Program-made: the position numbers and the translations under genes
The notes under the pieces: model-generated
The model's input: only the letters and a program-made list of their open reading frames with translations
The model's database searches: none
Told to the model about the DNA's origin: nothing
Assembly: GCA_945901825.1 (NCBI GenBank)
Contig: CAMDMC010000007.1
Location: 14,352 to 78,351, forward strand
From: Bordetella parapertussis
GTDB lineage: Bacteria > Pseudomonadota > Gammaproteobacteria > Burkholderiales > Burkholderiaceae_A
Direction of reading: 5' to 3'
Length of the DNA stretch: 64,000 bases
Part shown: one piece after another, positions 18,675 to 29,592 of the stretch
How the letters are laid out: each line of letters opens with the position of its first letter
Position numbering within the stretch: the first letter of the stretch is position 1

Positions 18675-19541
18675 TTAAACGGCTGCCGCGCCACCAACGA
18701 TCTCTGAGAGCTCTTTGGTAATAGCTGCCTGTCGCGCTTTGTTATACGAAAGTTGAAGTTCATCAATAAGCTGCTTGGCATTGTCAGAGGCTGCTTTCAT
18801 TGCCACCATTCGAGCACTCTGCTCACAGGCCATGTTCTCGGAGACCGCCTGGTAGACCAGAGACTCCACATAGCGGGTAATAAGATCGGAGAGCACCTGC
18901 TCGGCATCGGGCTCATACAAATAATCCCAGTCATGGTTGGGATCGAGGTCGTCGAACTGGTCCTCGGGCAGAGGCAAAAGCTGGCGCAGAACAGGCTCTT
19001 GCTTCATGGTGTTAACAAACTCGTTGCTTGCAAGGTAGAGCACGTCAATTTTGCCAGTTACGTAGTTGTCAAGCTGAAGACGAACGTTGTCAATAACCGC
19101 CTCATGCGAAGGGCTGTCCCCGAACTGGGCAAGCGAGGAGATGAGCCGCCCGCCATTGCGGTTAAAAAAGCTTATGCCCTTGTTCCCAAACGCCGAGATA
19201 TCAATTTCAATTCCCGATGCCGTCCATTCCTTCATTGACTGAACAACATAGCGAAGGATGTTGGTGTTAAGTCCGCCGCAGAGACCCTTATCGGTGGTTA
19301 CAGCAATAAGGCCCACACGCTTAACCTCACGCTTGACCATAAAAGGATGGACGTACTCGGGGCTTGCGTGACTAAGGTGCGAACAAATGGCAAGCACCTT
19401 GCGAACATAGGGTCGGCCCGCCCGCATACGTTCTTGCGCACGCCGCATTTTCGAGGCGGCCACCATCTCCATGGCCTTTGTGATCTTGCGCGTGTTTTGC
19501 ACGCTCTTGATCTTGCCTCGTATTTCTTTCGATCCTGGCAT
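18675..19541 (-). CDS. atpG: ATP synthase F1 subunit gamma
   Basis: The rotor shaft of F1, 288 residues. The N-terminal helix [34 protein letters not shown] and the C-terminal helix [38 protein letters not shown] both match the family coiled-coil ends, and the central GLCGGLNTN motif is present. It is in the usual place between atpA and atpD. Confidence 0.96.
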   Translation of the reverse strand: MPGSKEIRGKIKSVQNTRKITKAMEMVAASKMRRAQERMRAGRPYVRKVLAICSHLSHASPEYVHPFMVKREVKRVGLIAVTTDKGLCGGLNTNILRYVVQSMKEWTASGIEIDISAFGNKGISFFNRNGGRLISSLAQFGDSPSHEAVIDNVRLQLDNYVTGKIDVLYLASNEFVNTMKQEPVLRQLLPLPEDQFDDLDPNHDWDYLYEPDAEQVLSDLITRYVESLVYQAVSENMACEQSARMVAMKAASDNAKQLIDELQLSYNKARQAAITKELSEIVGGAAAV

Positions 19542-19592
19542 AAGCTTCCTGTGGCTTTAGGTTAAAGATGCGTCGAACATCGCCTTCGCTCT

Positions 19593-21140
19593 TTAATAAG
19601 CACCCGTTTTCTTAAAGGCCTCAATGGCCGCCCGTAAGGCGGCTTCGTTGTCAGACGACAGGTCTTTCGCAGACTCAATGGCATTGACGAGATCGGCATG
19701 CGAGCTGGCCAGGTAGTCACGTAGTGCCTTTTCAAAGCTATTGGCTTTGGCAACCTCCACGTCATCCATGTAGTTGTTGTTGACTGCGAAAAGCGTCAGC
19801 CCCATCTCCCAGACCTGAAGCGGGTGGTACTGCACCTGCTTCATAAGTTCCGTCACCAGACGACCGCGTTCGAGCTGCTTGCGGGTGGTCTCATCGAGGT
19901 CTGAGGCAAACTGGGCAAAGGCTGCAAGCTCCCGGTATTGGGCAAGGGCCAGTCGCACACCCGCGCCGGTGTCTTTACGCTTCATGAGCTTGGTCTGGGC
20001 GGCACCACCCACCCTTGAGACTGAAACACCCGCATTCACCGCTGGACGGATACCTGAATTGAAGAGGTCCGTTTCAAGGAAGATCTGGCCGTCCGTAATG
20101 GAAATAACGTTGGTGGGGACGAAGGCAGACACGTCACCGGCCTGAGTTTCAATAATGGGAAGTGCGGTGAGTGAACCGGTCTTTCCCTTTACCTCACCAT
20201 GGGTGAACTTTTCCACATACTCCTCGTTCACGCGCGCCGCACGCTCAAGAAGGCGGGAGTGTAAATAGAAGACATCGCCAGGAAATGCCTCACGTCCCGG
20301 GGGGCGACGTAAGAGAAGGGAGACCTGTCGGTAGGCAACAGCCTGTTTGGAGAGGTCGTCGTAAACAATTAACGCATCCTGCCCGCGGTCACGGAAATAC
20401 TCACCCATGGTGCAACCCGAGTAAGCGGAAAGGTATTGCATGGCCGCCGACTCCGAGGCCGAGGCCGCCACTACAATGGTGTAGGCCATGGCGCCTGTCT
20501 CTTCAAGCTTTCGCACCACGTTGGAGATTGTCGAGGCCTTCTGACCAATCGCCACGTAGACGCAGGTCATGTCCTTGCCTTTTTGGTTAATGATGGTGTC
20601 AACCGCCACGGCTGTTTTTCCAGTCTGACGGTCACCAATAATTAATTCGCGCTGGCCGCGACCAATCGGGACCATGGAGTCGATAGCCTTTAGCCCCGTT
20701 TGCACAGGCTGCGAGACGGACTTTCGGTAAATGACGCCCGGCGCCACTTTTTCAATCACGTCGGTCTGTTTGGCATTGACTGCGCCCTTGCCATCAATGG
20801 GCTGACCCAACGCATTGACAACCCGGCCAATAAGTTCAGGGCCAACGGGAACATCCAGAATGCGGCCGGTGGCCTTCACAACATCACCTTCAGAGATTGC
20901 GGTGTATTCGCCTAGAATCACGGCGCCCACGGAATCGCGTTCAAGGTTAAGCGCAAGGCCCAGGGTCTGGTTCGGAAACTCGAGCATCTCGCCCTGCATG
21001 ACATCGGACAGGCCATGGACTCGGCAGATACCGTCTGTCACGCTGACAACCGTTCCTTGGTTGCGAGTATTGGCCGACAGGTCAAGGCCTTTGATTTTGG
21101 ACTTCAGTAACTCGCTGATTTCCGACGGATTTAATTGCAT
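19593..21140 (-). CDS. atpA: ATP synthase F1 subunit alpha
   Basis: The non-catalytic nucleotide-binding subunit of F1, 515 residues. Walker A is [15 protein letters not shown], the arginine finger region is [15 protein letters not shown], and the [18 protein letters not shown] segment is present. The N-terminal [14 protein letters not shown] helix binds the delta subunit. It is 8 bases downstream of atpH. Confidence 0.97.
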   Translation of the reverse strand: MQLNPSEISELLKSKIKGLDLSANTRNQGTVVSVTDGICRVHGLSDVMQGEMLEFPNQTLGLALNLERDSVGAVILGEYTAISEGDVVKATGRILDVPVGPELIGRVVNALGQPIDGKGAVNAKQTDVIEKVAPGVIYRKSVSQPVQTGLKAIDSMVPIGRGQRELIIGDRQTGKTAVAVDTIINQKGKDMTCVYVAIGQKASTISNVVRKLEETGAMAYTIVVAASASESAAMQYLSAYSGCTMGEYFRDRGQDALIVYDDLSKQAVAYRQVSLLLRRPPGREAFPGDVFYLHSRLLERAARVNEEYVEKFTHGEVKGKTGSLTALPIIETQAGDVSAFVPTNVISITDGQIFLETDLFNSGIRPAVNAGVSVSRVGGAAQTKLMKRKDTGAGVRLALAQYRELAAFAQFASDLDETTRKQLERGRLVTELMKQVQYHPLQVWEMGLTLFAVNNNYMDDVEVAKANSFEKALRDYLASSHADLVNAIESAKDLSSDNEAALRAAIEAFKKTGAY

Positions 21141-21148
21141 GAGAACTC

Positions 21149-21694
21149 CTAGTTCAAAAGGGCGACGGTCATTTTCGAAAGCTTTTCACGAACGGAGGCA
21201 TCCATCACCTCATCGCCCACTGAAATGCGAACACCCCCGATAAGCTCGGGGTCGACCGAAACGGAAAGCTTTACCTGGGACCCATACTTCGTTTGAAGAA
21301 GCTTTGAGATGGACGCGATCTGATCCTCAGTAAGAGGAAAAGCCGAGGCAACCTCGGCATTCAAAACATGGGCTGCCTGGCTGGCGAGCTTACTTAAATG
21401 ACTGTAAACCTCGGGCAGTAACGTTAAACGCTTGTTTTGGGCAAGCAGTAGTAAAAAAGCGCGTTGCTCTGAGGTCGGCAGACCCGCCACAGAGACAATG
21501 AGCTCAACCGATTGCTCGGCCGACATGCTGGGTAATTTAAACGCTTCTTGAGCCTCGGCGTTCTGCGCAACAGAAGCGCAGCGCTCAAGGTAGCCAGTCC
21601 ATAGGCCAAGGCTTTCGGCAAGGGCCCCTGACTCCGAGGCCACCTCGAAGGCTGCTTCGGCATAGGGTCTTGCCAGTGTTGCGCGCTCGGCCAT
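21149..21694 (-). CDS. atpH: ATP synthase F1 subunit delta
   Basis: A 181-residue delta subunit joining the peripheral stalk to the top of F1. It begins with the family [14 protein letters not shown] segment and ends with [29 protein letters not shown], both typical. It starts 2 bases after the atpF stop. Confidence 0.94.
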   Translation of the reverse strand: MAERATLARPYAEAAFEVASESGALAESLGLWTGYLERCASVAQNAEAQEAFKLPSMSAEQSVELIVSVAGLPTSEQRAFLLLLAQNKRLTLLPEVYSHLSKLASQAAHVLNAEVASAFPLTEDQIASISKLLQTKYGSQVKLSVSVDPELIGGVRISVGDEVMDASVREKLSKMTVALLN

Positions 21695-21696
21695 GG

Positions 21697-22170
21697 CTAT
21701 TTCAACTCAGACTGCAGCTGGGAGAGCAGGTCGGCGTGAGCCTTGGCGTCAATCTCGCGGCGCAGAATCTGCGAGGCCCCTGCAACGGCAAGCGTAGCCA
21801 CCTCGGCCCGAAGGGCCAGCTTGGCTGACTGCGAGGCTGTCTCTGCTTCGGCCTCAGCCTGTTGACGCGCCTGAGTAACGATTGCAGCAGCTTCTGCTCG
21901 AGCCTGTTCAATAATGGATGTCGCCTGTCGCTCGGCTGCAGCGCGAAGCTCTGAAACCGTATCTCTGGCCTTGGTCATCTCCTCGGCGGCCCGTCGTTCG
22001 GCCACCCGTAGGTCGACCTGAGCCTTGTCAGCCGCCGCTAAACCATCGGAGATTTTTTTTGCGCGCTCATCCAGGGCCCGAACAATGGGGGGCCAAACAA
22101 ACTTCATGGTGAACCAGCCAAGTATGAAAAAAACTACCAGCTGTGCAAACAATGTCGCGTTAATGTTCAC
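21697..22170 (-). CDS. atpF: ATP synthase Fo subunit b
   Basis: The peripheral-stalk subunit, 157 residues. One N-terminal membrane helix ([23 protein letters not shown]) is followed by a long charged, alanine-rich helix that forms the b-dimer coiled coil. It is separated from atpE by about 112 bases, the largest gap in the operon. Confidence 0.95.
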   Translation of the reverse strand: MNINATLFAQLVVFFILGWFTMKFVWPPIVRALDERAKKISDGLAAADKAQVDLRVAERRAAEEMTKARDTVSELRAAAERQATSIIEQARAEAAAIVTQARQQAEAEAETASQSAKLALRAEVATLAVAGASQILRREIDAKAHADLLSQLQSELK

Positions 22171-22282
22171 AGCAATTCCCTAAAAAATAAGATTGGTGCG
22201 GCCTGGGGCCATCCCAAAAATCGCTCAGTGTTTCGCCCAAACTTCTTCAGGCGGCTTGTGAGCCCCATCGAATTTTCAAGGC

Positions 22283-22534
<252 letters not shown>

Positions 22535-22578
22535 TTAAAAATTAAAAACAACCGTAGTAAAAAGAGAAAACAACTCTG

Positions 22579-23427
22579 TTAATGGTGATCGTGAGCCTGC
22601 CCAACATAGACGAGGGTAAGCATCATGAAAATAAAGGCCTGCAGGGTGATGATAAGAATATGGAAGAGCGCCCAGGCTGTGCCGGCAAGCACATGGCCAA
22701 GAAACCCTAGGGCAGTGGCAGTGCCTCCTAGAAGAGCAATAAGCACAAAGAGCAGCTCACCTGCAAACATATTGCCAAACAGTCGCAGACCGTGGGATAC
22801 GGTTTTCGCCAGGAATTCAATAAGCTGCATCAACAGGTTAATAGGCCACAGAATAAAGTGGTTTCCAAATGGCGCCGTGAAGAGTTCGTGCAGCCAGCCA
22901 CCCAAGCCCTTTATTTTTATATTGTAATAAAGGCACATGAGAAGGACGGCAAGCGACATGCCCAAGGGGACGTTGACATCGGCTGTCGGAACCACGCGCA
23001 TATAGGCATGACCAGGGTCCACTCCAATGGAGGACAGGCCGAAGGCCCAGAGAGACGGCAAGAGATCAACGGGAAGCAGGTCCATTAGGTTAAGCAGGAA
23101 GACCCAAAGGAAAACGGTAAGCGCCAGAGGGGCCACGAACTTGCGGGAGGTCTCACTATGAATAACGCCCTTGGCCTGGTTATCAACGAGCTCCACCAAG
23201 ATTTCTACCATGGCCTGGAAGCGACCAGGCACTCCCGCACTCGCATTGCGTGCCGCCCTGTAGAGAACAAAGACCGCAAGCATGCCCAGACCAAACGACC
23301 AGAAAACGGTGTCCAGGTTAATCAAGCTGAAATCAATGATGTCAGCCTGAGCCTCACCGGTCTGGTTTAAATTGGTGAGGTGGTGAACAACGTATTCGGA
23401 GGAGGTAGGAGCGCTGCCCGATGCCAT
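22579..23427 (-). CDS. atpB: ATP synthase Fo subunit a
   Basis: The proton-channel subunit, 282 residues with five to six membrane helices. The essential arginine lies in the [14 protein letters not shown] segment, and the final helix contains [17 protein letters not shown], followed by a histidine-rich end (HDHH). It begins the Fo part after atpI. Confidence 0.95.
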   Translation of the reverse strand: MASGSAPTSSEYVVHHLTNLNQTGEAQADIIDFSLINLDTVFWSFGLGMLAVFVLYRAARNASAGVPGRFQAMVEILVELVDNQAKGVIHSETSRKFVAPLALTVFLWVFLLNLMDLLPVDLLPSLWAFGLSSIGVDPGHAYMRVVPTADVNVPLGMSLAVLLMCLYYNIKIKGLGGWLHELFTAPFGNHFILWPINLLMQLIEFLAKTVSHGLRLFGNMFAGELLFVLIALLGGTATALGFLGHVLAGTAWALFHILIITLQAFIFMMLTLVYVGQAHDHH

Positions 23428-23444
23428 AAAAACGAGACCCTTTC

Positions 23445-23969
23445 TTACCTCGAGGTCGGACAGGCCGACTGAGACGTAATAACTTTGACGCGTTGGTTAA
23501 AGTCACGCTGACTTAACGAACGAAAGACCGACAAGCTGGACACCCAGGGGATCAGATAAATGGCGGTCAGCGCAAAACAAAGCCCTGAGAAAAACCCTAA
23601 CCAATTAAAAGGTGATAACCAAACCACCGACATCCAGAGAAGTGTGCAGCTTAGAAGTAACTTAAAAAAATAAGCAATAAGAACCGACAACGAGGAGGCC
23701 ACGGTGTGGACGGACTGTGAGCCTACAGTGCGACGAATCTTCATCCAGACCACCATGGCCAGATTCGCAAGCCAAATAGAACCGCCCCCCGCCAAGGCTG
23801 CAAGGCTGGCCTCACCCGAGCCATCCCATAGAAGCATTGCTAGCGATACGCCGATCACAACAATGCCCTGAGCTGCAATAAATAGCTCCAAAATCAATGA
23901 CTCGTCCTTATTTGTTCCGGGGGTCCCGTGCCAACCCAACGACCGAGGTATTAGGAAAAAACCTAGCAT
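23445..23969 (-). CDS. atpI: ATP synthase subunit I (AtpI)
   Basis: A 174-residue membrane protein with four predicted helices, placed first in the atp operon as usual. AtpI proteins help assemble the c-ring or take up magnesium, and sequence conservation is low, so the assignment rests mostly on position and topology. The start is an ATG at 23969; the first 18 residues are not clearly conserved. Confidence 0.75.
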   Translation of the reverse strand: MLGFFLIPRSLGWHGTPGTNKDESLILELFIAAQGIVVIGVSLAMLLWDGSGEASLAALAGGGSIWLANLAMVVWMKIRRTVGSQSVHTVASSLSVLIAYFFKLLLSCTLLWMSVVWLSPFNWLGFFSGLCFALTAIYLIPWVSSLSVFRSLSQRDFNQRVKVITSQSACPTSR

Positions 23970-24023
23970 GCGAGTTTAAGTCGATCGGCCGAACCTGTCA
24001 AAGCACTTTCAAGGGATTGGGCC

Positions 24024-24947
24024 TTATTCAAAATGATCCTTTTCGGTGACGATCTGAAGCCGGTCCAGGAAGCCGTTGAGTTCTTCCATGGACGCAAAAC
24101 TAAGACGCATCTCGGCGCCTTTTTTCTTCGATAAAAGAACCACGGGCAGGCCCAACGACTCGGCAACCCGATTCTGCATGCTTAGCCAGTCTGAGGAGGG
24201 CCGCGTTAACGACTTGCCCCGGGGTCTAGGGCTGCTATCGGACGAAACACCTTCGACCGCCTGAAACCCCAGCAGTCTTACTCGCTGCTCCACCTCCCTC
24301 ACCGACAAGGCGTCAAGCTCAATGGTCTTCAAAAGTGCGCGCTGGGCAGATTCGGGAAGGCTGAGCATGGCCCTGGCATGGCCGGCCTCGATAACGCCTT
24401 GGGCAAGGGCTTTCTGCACCAACGGGCTGCACTGCAACAAGCGCAAAAGATTGGTGATGGCCGATCGCGAACGACCCAGAACGTCAGAGGCCTGTTCGTG
24501 GGTGAGCTTAAACTCCTCGATCAGCCGCTCGATGCCTCGGGCCTCTTCAAGCGCGTTAAGGTCCTCTCGCTGCAGGTTCTCAACAAGTGCCATGGCAAGC
24601 GCTGCCTTGTCGTCCACATCATGCACATAGACGGGTATTTCCTTTAAGCCCGCCAACTTCGAGGCACGGAAACGTCGCTCCCCTGCAATGATCTCGTACA
24701 TGTCGCTGCCCTTAACAGGCCTGACTGCAATAGGCTGAATGAGCCCTTGCGCCTTGATGGACTCCGCCAGCTCAGCAATTGCACTCTCAGCAAACACCTG
24801 GCGAGGCTGGTAGCGTCCAGGTTGCAGCTGCTCAAGCGACAGAGTCTGGCTGTTGGCACTGGTCTCGTCCATGGGGTTTGAGCCGCCAAGCAAGGCCTCA
24901 AGTCCACGACCAAGTCCGCGCTTTTTAACTGATTTGGATGTCACCAT
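24024..24947 (-). CDS. parB: chromosome-partitioning protein ParB
   Basis: ParB binds parS sites, spreads as a CTP-dependent clamp and helps segregate the origin. It is 307 residues from the ATG at 24947, giving the family start KKRGLGRGLEALLGG. The CTP-binding GERRFRAS motif, the helix-turn-helix region (LTHEQASDVLGRSRSAITNLLRLL) and a C-terminal dimerisation domain are all visible. It follows parA by 25 bases. Two sites that fit its target sequence lie upstream of mnmG at 28434 and 28472. Confidence 0.95.
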   Translation of the reverse strand: MVTSKSVKKRGLGRGLEALLGGSNPMDETSANSQTLSLEQLQPGRYQPRQVFAESAIAELAESIKAQGLIQPIAVRPVKGSDMYEIIAGERRFRASKLAGLKEIPVYVHDVDDKAALAMALVENLQREDLNALEEARGIERLIEEFKLTHEQASDVLGRSRSAITNLLRLLQCSPLVQKALAQGVIEAGHARAMLSLPESAQRALLKTIELDALSVREVEQRVRLLGFQAVEGVSSDSSPRPRGKSLTRPSSDWLSMQNRVAESLGLPVVLLSKKKGAEMRLSFASMEELNGFLDRLQIVTEKDHFE

Positions 24948-24972
24948 GAGGAAGTCCTTGTACAAGAATGGT

Positions 24973-25764
24973 TTAGGCTTGGACTGCCTGTCCGGGAATA
25001 AGCTTGAGCCGATCCATCAGCTCTTGAGCAAAGGCAAGGTACGCCACCGCGCCTCGGGAGGCTGGATCGTAAGCGAGCACTGACTGGCCGTGACTTGGAG
25101 CCTCGGCCAACCGAACGTTACGAGGAATGACCGTGTTAAAAACACGGTCTCCGAAGTGCTTAAGTAATTGGTCACTTACTTGTTGAGACAGTGTCATGCG
25201 AGGATCAAACATGACTCGCAAGAGACCAATGATCTTTAGATCTTTATTCAGGCCTCCATGCACCCGCTTAATGGAATTCACCAAATCGGACAAGCCCTCG
25301 AGGGCAAAATACTCGCACTGCATAGGAATAACAACGCCATGCGCCGCACACAGTCCATTTAAGGTAAGCAAAGAGAGCGAAGGTGGGCAATCAATAAGCA
25401 CGACATCGTAGTCCACCGATGCGCCTCGAATCGCGTCCCGAAGTCGATGCTCACGCCGGTCGATGGAGACGAGCTCAACCTCTGCCCCTGCAAGCTCCCG
25501 ATTAGAAGGTAAGAGGTCGTACCCGGCGGGGCTTTTAATCAGGCTGTCTTTCAAGGTCGAGAGGCCCAGCAAGACAGGGTAAACCGACTGCTCAACCTCC
25601 GCCTTGTCCACCCCGCTGCCCATGGTGGCATTGCCCTGAGGGTCAAGGTCAACAAGTAGCGTGCGACAGCCGAGGCGGGTCAAAGAGGCGGCAAGATTCA
25701 CTGCCGTTGTGGTTTTGCCAACCCCGCCCTTTTGGTTTGCAATGCAGAAAACCTGCGCTAGCAT
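24973..25764 (-). CDS. parA: chromosome-partitioning ATPase ParA
   Basis: A 263-residue ParA/Soj ATPase that works with ParB. The deviant Walker A motif KGGVGKTT is at residues 12-19, with its signature lysine, and the Walker B-like VVLIDCPPSLSLLT and LDPQGNAT segments are present. I choose the ATG at 25764, because a longer frame would run into rsmG and add residues without family similarity. The start overlaps the end of rsmG by 7 bases. Confidence 0.95.
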   Translation of the reverse strand: MLAQVFCIANQKGGVGKTTTAVNLAASLTRLGCRTLLVDLDPQGNATMGSGVDKAEVEQSVYPVLLGLSTLKDSLIKSPAGYDLLPSNRELAGAEVELVSIDRREHRLRDAIRGASVDYDVVLIDCPPSLSLLTLNGLCAAHGVVIPMQCEYFALEGLSDLVNSIKRVHGGLNKDLKIIGLLRVMFDPRMTLSQQVSDQLLKHFGDRVFNTVIPRNVRLAEAPSHGQSVLAYDPASRGAVAYLAFAQELMDRLKLIPGQAVQA

Positions 25765-26492
25765 GCGAATCCTTCCTTTGAGAGCCAGACCAGGTGGGAT
25801 GCCTCCTGGCCTGGCAGGTAAACCGGCGTGATGTTGAAAAGGCGTACACCCAACGACGGGTCCGCGTGACAATAGCCATGCTCACTGAGTCCAGTAACTC
25901 GATTAAGCTGGCCTGCCAGATACAGCCACATACCCGAAGGCACCAGCAAATGATGCGTCCAGTTAATAAAGTCCCCAAGGCTAGCAAAGGCTCGACTTGA
26001 GACCATTTGGTAGGGCTCAAGGGGCTTCACCTGCCGAACATCGTCCTCAATAACAGCAACCCTTGATCCCAGCTCCAACTGATGCACAACCCGGCGAAGA
26101 AAGGCTGCCTTCTTGCCCACTTTCTCAACCAAGGTTATGTGAAACAAAGGGCCCGCCAGAATGGCCCATGCAATGGCGGGTACCCCAGCCCCAGAGCCCA
26201 CATCCATGACACGCAGTGGCCTGTCCGACGAGGCGCGCTGGAGGTCTGGAGGAAACTGTCTGAAAGTTAGTACCGACTCCACCAAATGACGGCGAACCTG
26301 CTCATCAAGATCATGAATAGCCGTTAAGTTGTGGACATGGTTCCAGGCGCGAAGAACGCGCAGAAACTCAACAAGGGCCTGCCTGTGCACGGGCGCAAGC
26401 ACCTGACCAAGCTGCCGATCAAGGCTGTCTCCAATCTCCTTGGTCTCGTCTGAGCGCGACACCGAGGTTTGGTGCGTGGCTTTAGGCTGCAA
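25758..26492 (-). CDS. rsmG: 16S rRNA (guanine-527-N7)-methyltransferase RsmG
   Basis: RsmG (GidB) methylates G527 of 16S rRNA with S-adenosylmethionine; its loss gives low-level streptomycin resistance in known species. It is 244 residues from a TTG start, or 234 from an in-frame GTG at 26462. Motifs: [12 protein letters not shown], then [19 protein letters not shown] (SAM binding), and [15 protein letters not shown]. It overlaps mnmG by 11 bases and parA by 7, so mnmG-rsmG-parA-parB is probably one operon. Confidence 0.93.
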   Translation of the reverse strand: MQPKATHQTSVSRSDETKEIGDSLDRQLGQVLAPVHRQALVEFLRVLRAWNHVHNLTAIHDLDEQVRRHLVESVLTFRQFPPDLQRASSDRPLRVMDVGSGAGVPAIAWAILAGPLFHITLVEKVGKKAAFLRRVVHQLELGSRVAVIEDDVRQVKPLEPYQMVSSRAFASLGDFINWTHHLLVPSGMWLYLAGQLNRVTGLSEHGYCHADPSLGVRLFNITPVYLPGQEASHLVWLSKEGFAC

Positions 26493-28386
26493 GGCTTGCA
26501 GGATCTTTCACGGGGCCAGCACGATGACGCTTGATGTAAACCAAAAGAATAGAGATGGCCGCCGGTGTAACACCTGAAATCCGAGAGGCCTGGTCGAGTG
26601 TTCGTGGCTGAATGCTCTGGAGTTTCTGGACCATCTCATTGGAGAGCCCGGCAAGCCCTTGGTAGACAAAATCATCCGGAATAGCGGTCTCAAGAAGCTG
26701 CTTTTGCCGATCAACCTCCTGCTGTTGACGCGAAAGATAGCCCGAGTACTTCAGTTGAATAAGCACCTGTTCCAAGACGAATGGGGCAGGAGCAGGCTGC
26801 TCGCCGCGTTGCAAAAAGGGCGCAATGGCCTCATAGCATGTGGAGGGTCTTCTTAAAAGATCGGCGGCGGTCATTCGCCCCACGGAGGAGTAGCCCGGGT
26901 CCTCAAGGGCCAAGGTCTGCAGCTCTTTCGGTGACAGCATCGCCTGCTTTAGAAATGCAAATTCGGTCTCAATGGACTGACGCTTTTCGTTAAAGAGGCG
27001 CCATTGCGCCTCCGAAAGAAGCCCCAATCTCTTTGCCTGCTCGCATAGCCGAAGGTCAGCATTGTCTTCCCGTAGGCTGAGTCGATACTCTGCCCGGCTT
27101 GTGAACATGCGATAGGGCTCCGTGACCCCCTGGGTGATCAGGTCGTCAACCAGAACACCAAGGTAGGACTCGTCTCGGCGAGGCACCCAGGCCTCTTGGC
27201 CCCGAAGACTTAAAACCGCATTGACGCCAGCCACCAGACCCTGGGCGGCGGCCTCTTCATAGCCGGTTGTGCCATTAATTTGACCAGCAAAGAATAAGCC
27301 CGCAATGGCCTTGGTCTCAAGGCTAGGCGAGAGTCCTCGCGGATCAAAAAAGTCGTATTCAATGGCATAGCCGGGACGAAGAATGTGCGCATCCTCAAGC
27401 CCTTTAATGGAGCGAACCAGTTGAACCTGCACGTCATAGGGCAGGCTTGTGGAAATGCCATTGGGATAGATCTCGTGGGTGGTGAGCCCCTCGGGTTCCA
27501 GGTAAATCTGATGGCTTGGCCGCTGGGAGAACCGGTGAACCTTGTCCTCAATCGACGGGCAATAGCGGGGCCCTACCCCCTCAATTACGCCGGAAAAGAG
27601 CGGGGATCGATCAAGGCCCGCGCGAATGAAGGCATGGGTCTCCTCATTGGTATGGGTCAACCAACAAGGTCGTTGCTCGGGATGAAGCGCACGCGACCCC
27701 CAGAAAGAAAAGGCTGGCTCCGGGTCATCCCCCGGTTGCATAGCAAGGCCCTCAAACTGAATTGAGCGGCCGTCAAGTCTGGGTGGCGTTCCGGTTTTTA
27801 GCCTGCCCTGCCCTAATCCAAGGTCTTTCAGGCGATCAGACAACCGCAGCGCCGCAGGCTCACCGGCCCGCCCTGCGGAATAATGATCAAGCCCGATGTG
27901 AATCTTGCCATTCAAGAAGGTGCCTGCCGTAAGAACAATGCGCGGTGCCTCAAAGAGCACCCCCGACTGCGTCTTGACACCGGTCACCTTGTGGGCATCC
28001 AACAGAATATCGTCCACCGCCTCCGCAAAAAGCCAGAGGTTTGGCTGGTTTTCAAGCCGCCCACGAATGGCCTGGCGATACAGAACCCTGTCGGCCTGGG
28101 CGCGGGTTGCACGCACAGCAGGGCCTTTTGACTGATTCAAAGTTCGAAACTGAATGCCCGCCTCATCCGTTGCAATGGCCATGGCGCCGCCACAGGCGTC
28201 AATTTCCTTCACGAGATGGCCCTTGCCAATTCCACCAATCGAGGGGTTGCATGACATCTGGCCGAGGCTGTCGAGCGAATGGGTAATCAGCAGGGTCTTT
28301 GCACCCATGCGAGCCGCCGCCAGTGCAGCCTCCGTTCCCGCATGGCCACCACCAACCACAATAAGTTCAAACCGCCCTGCTGCCAT
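26482..28386 (-). CDS. mnmG: tRNA uridine-5-carboxymethylaminomethyl modification protein MnmG (GidA)
   Basis: MnmG, with MnmE, adds the carboxymethylaminomethyl group to wobble uridines of several tRNAs, using FAD and a folate. It is 634 residues from the ATG at 28386. The FAD motif is [19 protein letters not shown], followed by [34 protein letters not shown] [16 protein letters not shown], and [20 protein letters not shown] longer in-frame start exists but adds 12 non-conserved residues. Two parS sites lie just upstream, so this operon's promoter region coincides with a ParB-loading region. Confidence 0.96.
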   Translation of the reverse strand: MAAGRFELIVVGGGHAGTEAALAAARMGAKTLLITHSLDSLGQMSCNPSIGGIGKGHLVKEIDACGGAMAIATDEAGIQFRTLNQSKGPAVRATRAQADRVLYRQAIRGRLENQPNLWLFAEAVDDILLDAHKVTGVKTQSGVLFEAPRIVLTAGTFLNGKIHIGLDHYSAGRAGEPAALRLSDRLKDLGLGQGRLKTGTPPRLDGRSIQFEGLAMQPGDDPEPAFSFWGSRALHPEQRPCWLTHTNEETHAFIRAGLDRSPLFSGVIEGVGPRYCPSIEDKVHRFSQRPSHQIYLEPEGLTTHEIYPNGISTSLPYDVQVQLVRSIKGLEDAHILRPGYAIEYDFFDPRGLSPSLETKAIAGLFFAGQINGTTGYEEAAAQGLVAGVNAVLSLRGQEAWVPRRDESYLGVLVDDLITQGVTEPYRMFTSRAEYRLSLREDNADLRLCEQAKRLGLLSEAQWRLFNEKRQSIETEFAFLKQAMLSPKELQTLALEDPGYSSVGRMTAADLLRRPSTCYEAIAPFLQRGEQPAPAPFVLEQVLIQLKYSGYLSRQQQEVDRQKQLLETAIPDDFVYQGLAGLSNEMVQKLQSIQPRTLDQASRISGVTPAAISILLVYIKRHRAGPVKDPASLAA

Positions 28387-28433
28387 CAGACCAAAGGCTC
28401 CCCATGAGAGTGTGAATGACACCGGATGCGCAA

Positions 28434-28449
28434 TGTTTCACGTGAAACC
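28434..28449. promoter_or_regulatory. parS site 1 (near-perfect)
   Basis: TGTTTCACGTGAAACC differs at one end base from the well-known 16-bp parS palindrome. It lies 48 bases upstream of the mnmG start. ParB encoded at 24024-24947 is the expected binder. Confidence 0.9.
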
Positions 28450-28471
28450 CCAGCCAATTCCTTGTGCCGCT

Positions 28472-28487
28472 TGTTTCACGTGAAACA
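28472..28487. promoter_or_regulatory. parS site 2 (perfect palindrome)
   Basis: TGTTTCACGTGAAACA matches the parS consensus exactly. It is 38 bp from site 1, start to start. Both sit in the 192-bp gap between divergent mnmG and pdxA; the rest of this gap shows no other recognisable element. Confidence 0.93.
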
Positions 28488-28578
28488 AGTCTTGGGGTCT
28501 ACTGCAAACCGGTAAGATTCGCATTGTATTTCAATTAAGCAAAAACCCCCAAAGACACCCGCCGCGAGAGCAAGAGCC

Positions 28579-29580
28579 TTGACCGAGACCAAAAGCACCA
28601 TCGCCCTAACCATAGGTGACCCCTCGGGCATTGGACCCGAACTCTGTATCAAGGCAGCCAAACACCTTAGTGCCCGCCCCAATGCGGTCAGCCTGCGCTT
28701 ATTTGGCGACCTTGCCCACCTTCAAACGGTCAACAGCCTGCTTGGCACACCACTCGAAGACACTGCACTCACTCAGATAACCGAGGACACAGGCTCCTTT
28801 GGCCCTTACCCCATTGGCAAAGTGTCCGCCGCCTCGGGACAGGCAGCCTATCAGGCCGTAGTCGCCGCAGCCCAGGCCTGTCTCTCACACAAGGTGACTG
28901 GGATGGTCACGGCCCCCCTTAACAAAGAAGCCCTGCACTTGGCCGGGCATCCATGGCCTGGTCACACTGAATTGCTCGCGCATTTAAGCAAGCCCGGGGA
29001 CCCACCGCCCGTCCGCATGCTGTTGATCAATCCTGAATTACGCGTGCTCTTACACACCATCCACATTCCGCTGCATGAGGTCGCCTCCCGCATCACCCGG
29101 CATGACCTGCTGGAAACCATTGAAATCGCCCATCGCTGCGGCCACCAATACGGCAAGCCCATTCCAAACCTTGCGGTTGCAGCCCTCAACCCCCATGCCT
29201 CCGAAGGCGGCGCCATCGGCGATGAGGATCTAACCATCGTGGGCCCTGCTATTGCAATCGCCCAGTCCCGCGGCATTCATGTAACCGGCCCCTGGCCAGC
29301 CGACACCGTCTTCATGCGTGCGCGACAGAACCCCGCCAATATCCACTTGGTCATTGCCCTCTACCATGATCAAGGCCTTATTCCCATCAAGTACCTCGGC
29401 CTTGACCACGGTGTGAACATTACCCTGGGCCTACCCTTTATTCGTACCAGCGTCGACCATGGCACAGCCTTCGACATCGCCCATCAATGGCGGGCGAGCC
29501 CAGCATCCCTCCTCCAAGCCATTGCCCAAGCTGAAAAAATGATTCAGGCCACACCAATACAAGCCCCACCCAGTCACTAA
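28579..29580 (+). CDS. pdxA: 4-hydroxythreonine-4-phosphate dehydrogenase PdxA
   Basis: PdxA oxidises 4-phosphohydroxy-L-threonine in the DXP-dependent pyridoxal phosphate pathway. It is 333 residues long. It opens with IALTIGDPSGIGPEL; metal-binding histidines lie in HPWPGHTELLAHL and the later DQGLIPIKYLGLDHGVNITLGLPFIRTSVDHGTAFD block. The start codon is TTG, with a GAG-rich sequence upstream. It diverges from mnmG and is 12 bases before the asparaginase-domain gene. Confidence 0.94.
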   Translation: MTETKSTIALTIGDPSGIGPELCIKAAKHLSARPNAVSLRLFGDLAHLQTVNSLLGTPLEDTALTQITEDTGSFGPYPIGKVSAASGQAAYQAVVAAAQACLSHKVTGMVTAPLNKEALHLAGHPWPGHTELLAHLSKPGDPPPVRMLLINPELRVLLHTIHIPLHEVASRITRHDLLETIEIAHRCGHQYGKPIPNLAVAALNPHASEGGAIGDEDLTIVGPAIAIAQSRGIHVTGPWPADTVFMRARQNPANIHLVIALYHDQGLIPIKYLGLDHGVNITLGLPFIRTSVDHGTAFDIAHQWRASPASLLQAIAQAEKMIQATPIQAPPSH

Positions 29581-29592
29581 AAACTGCACCCT

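Noticed and set aside
22171-22282. 112-bp gap between atpE and atpF as a small RNA gene
   Set aside because: No convincing hairpin, promoter or terminator is visible; it is more likely an untranslated spacer in the operon.
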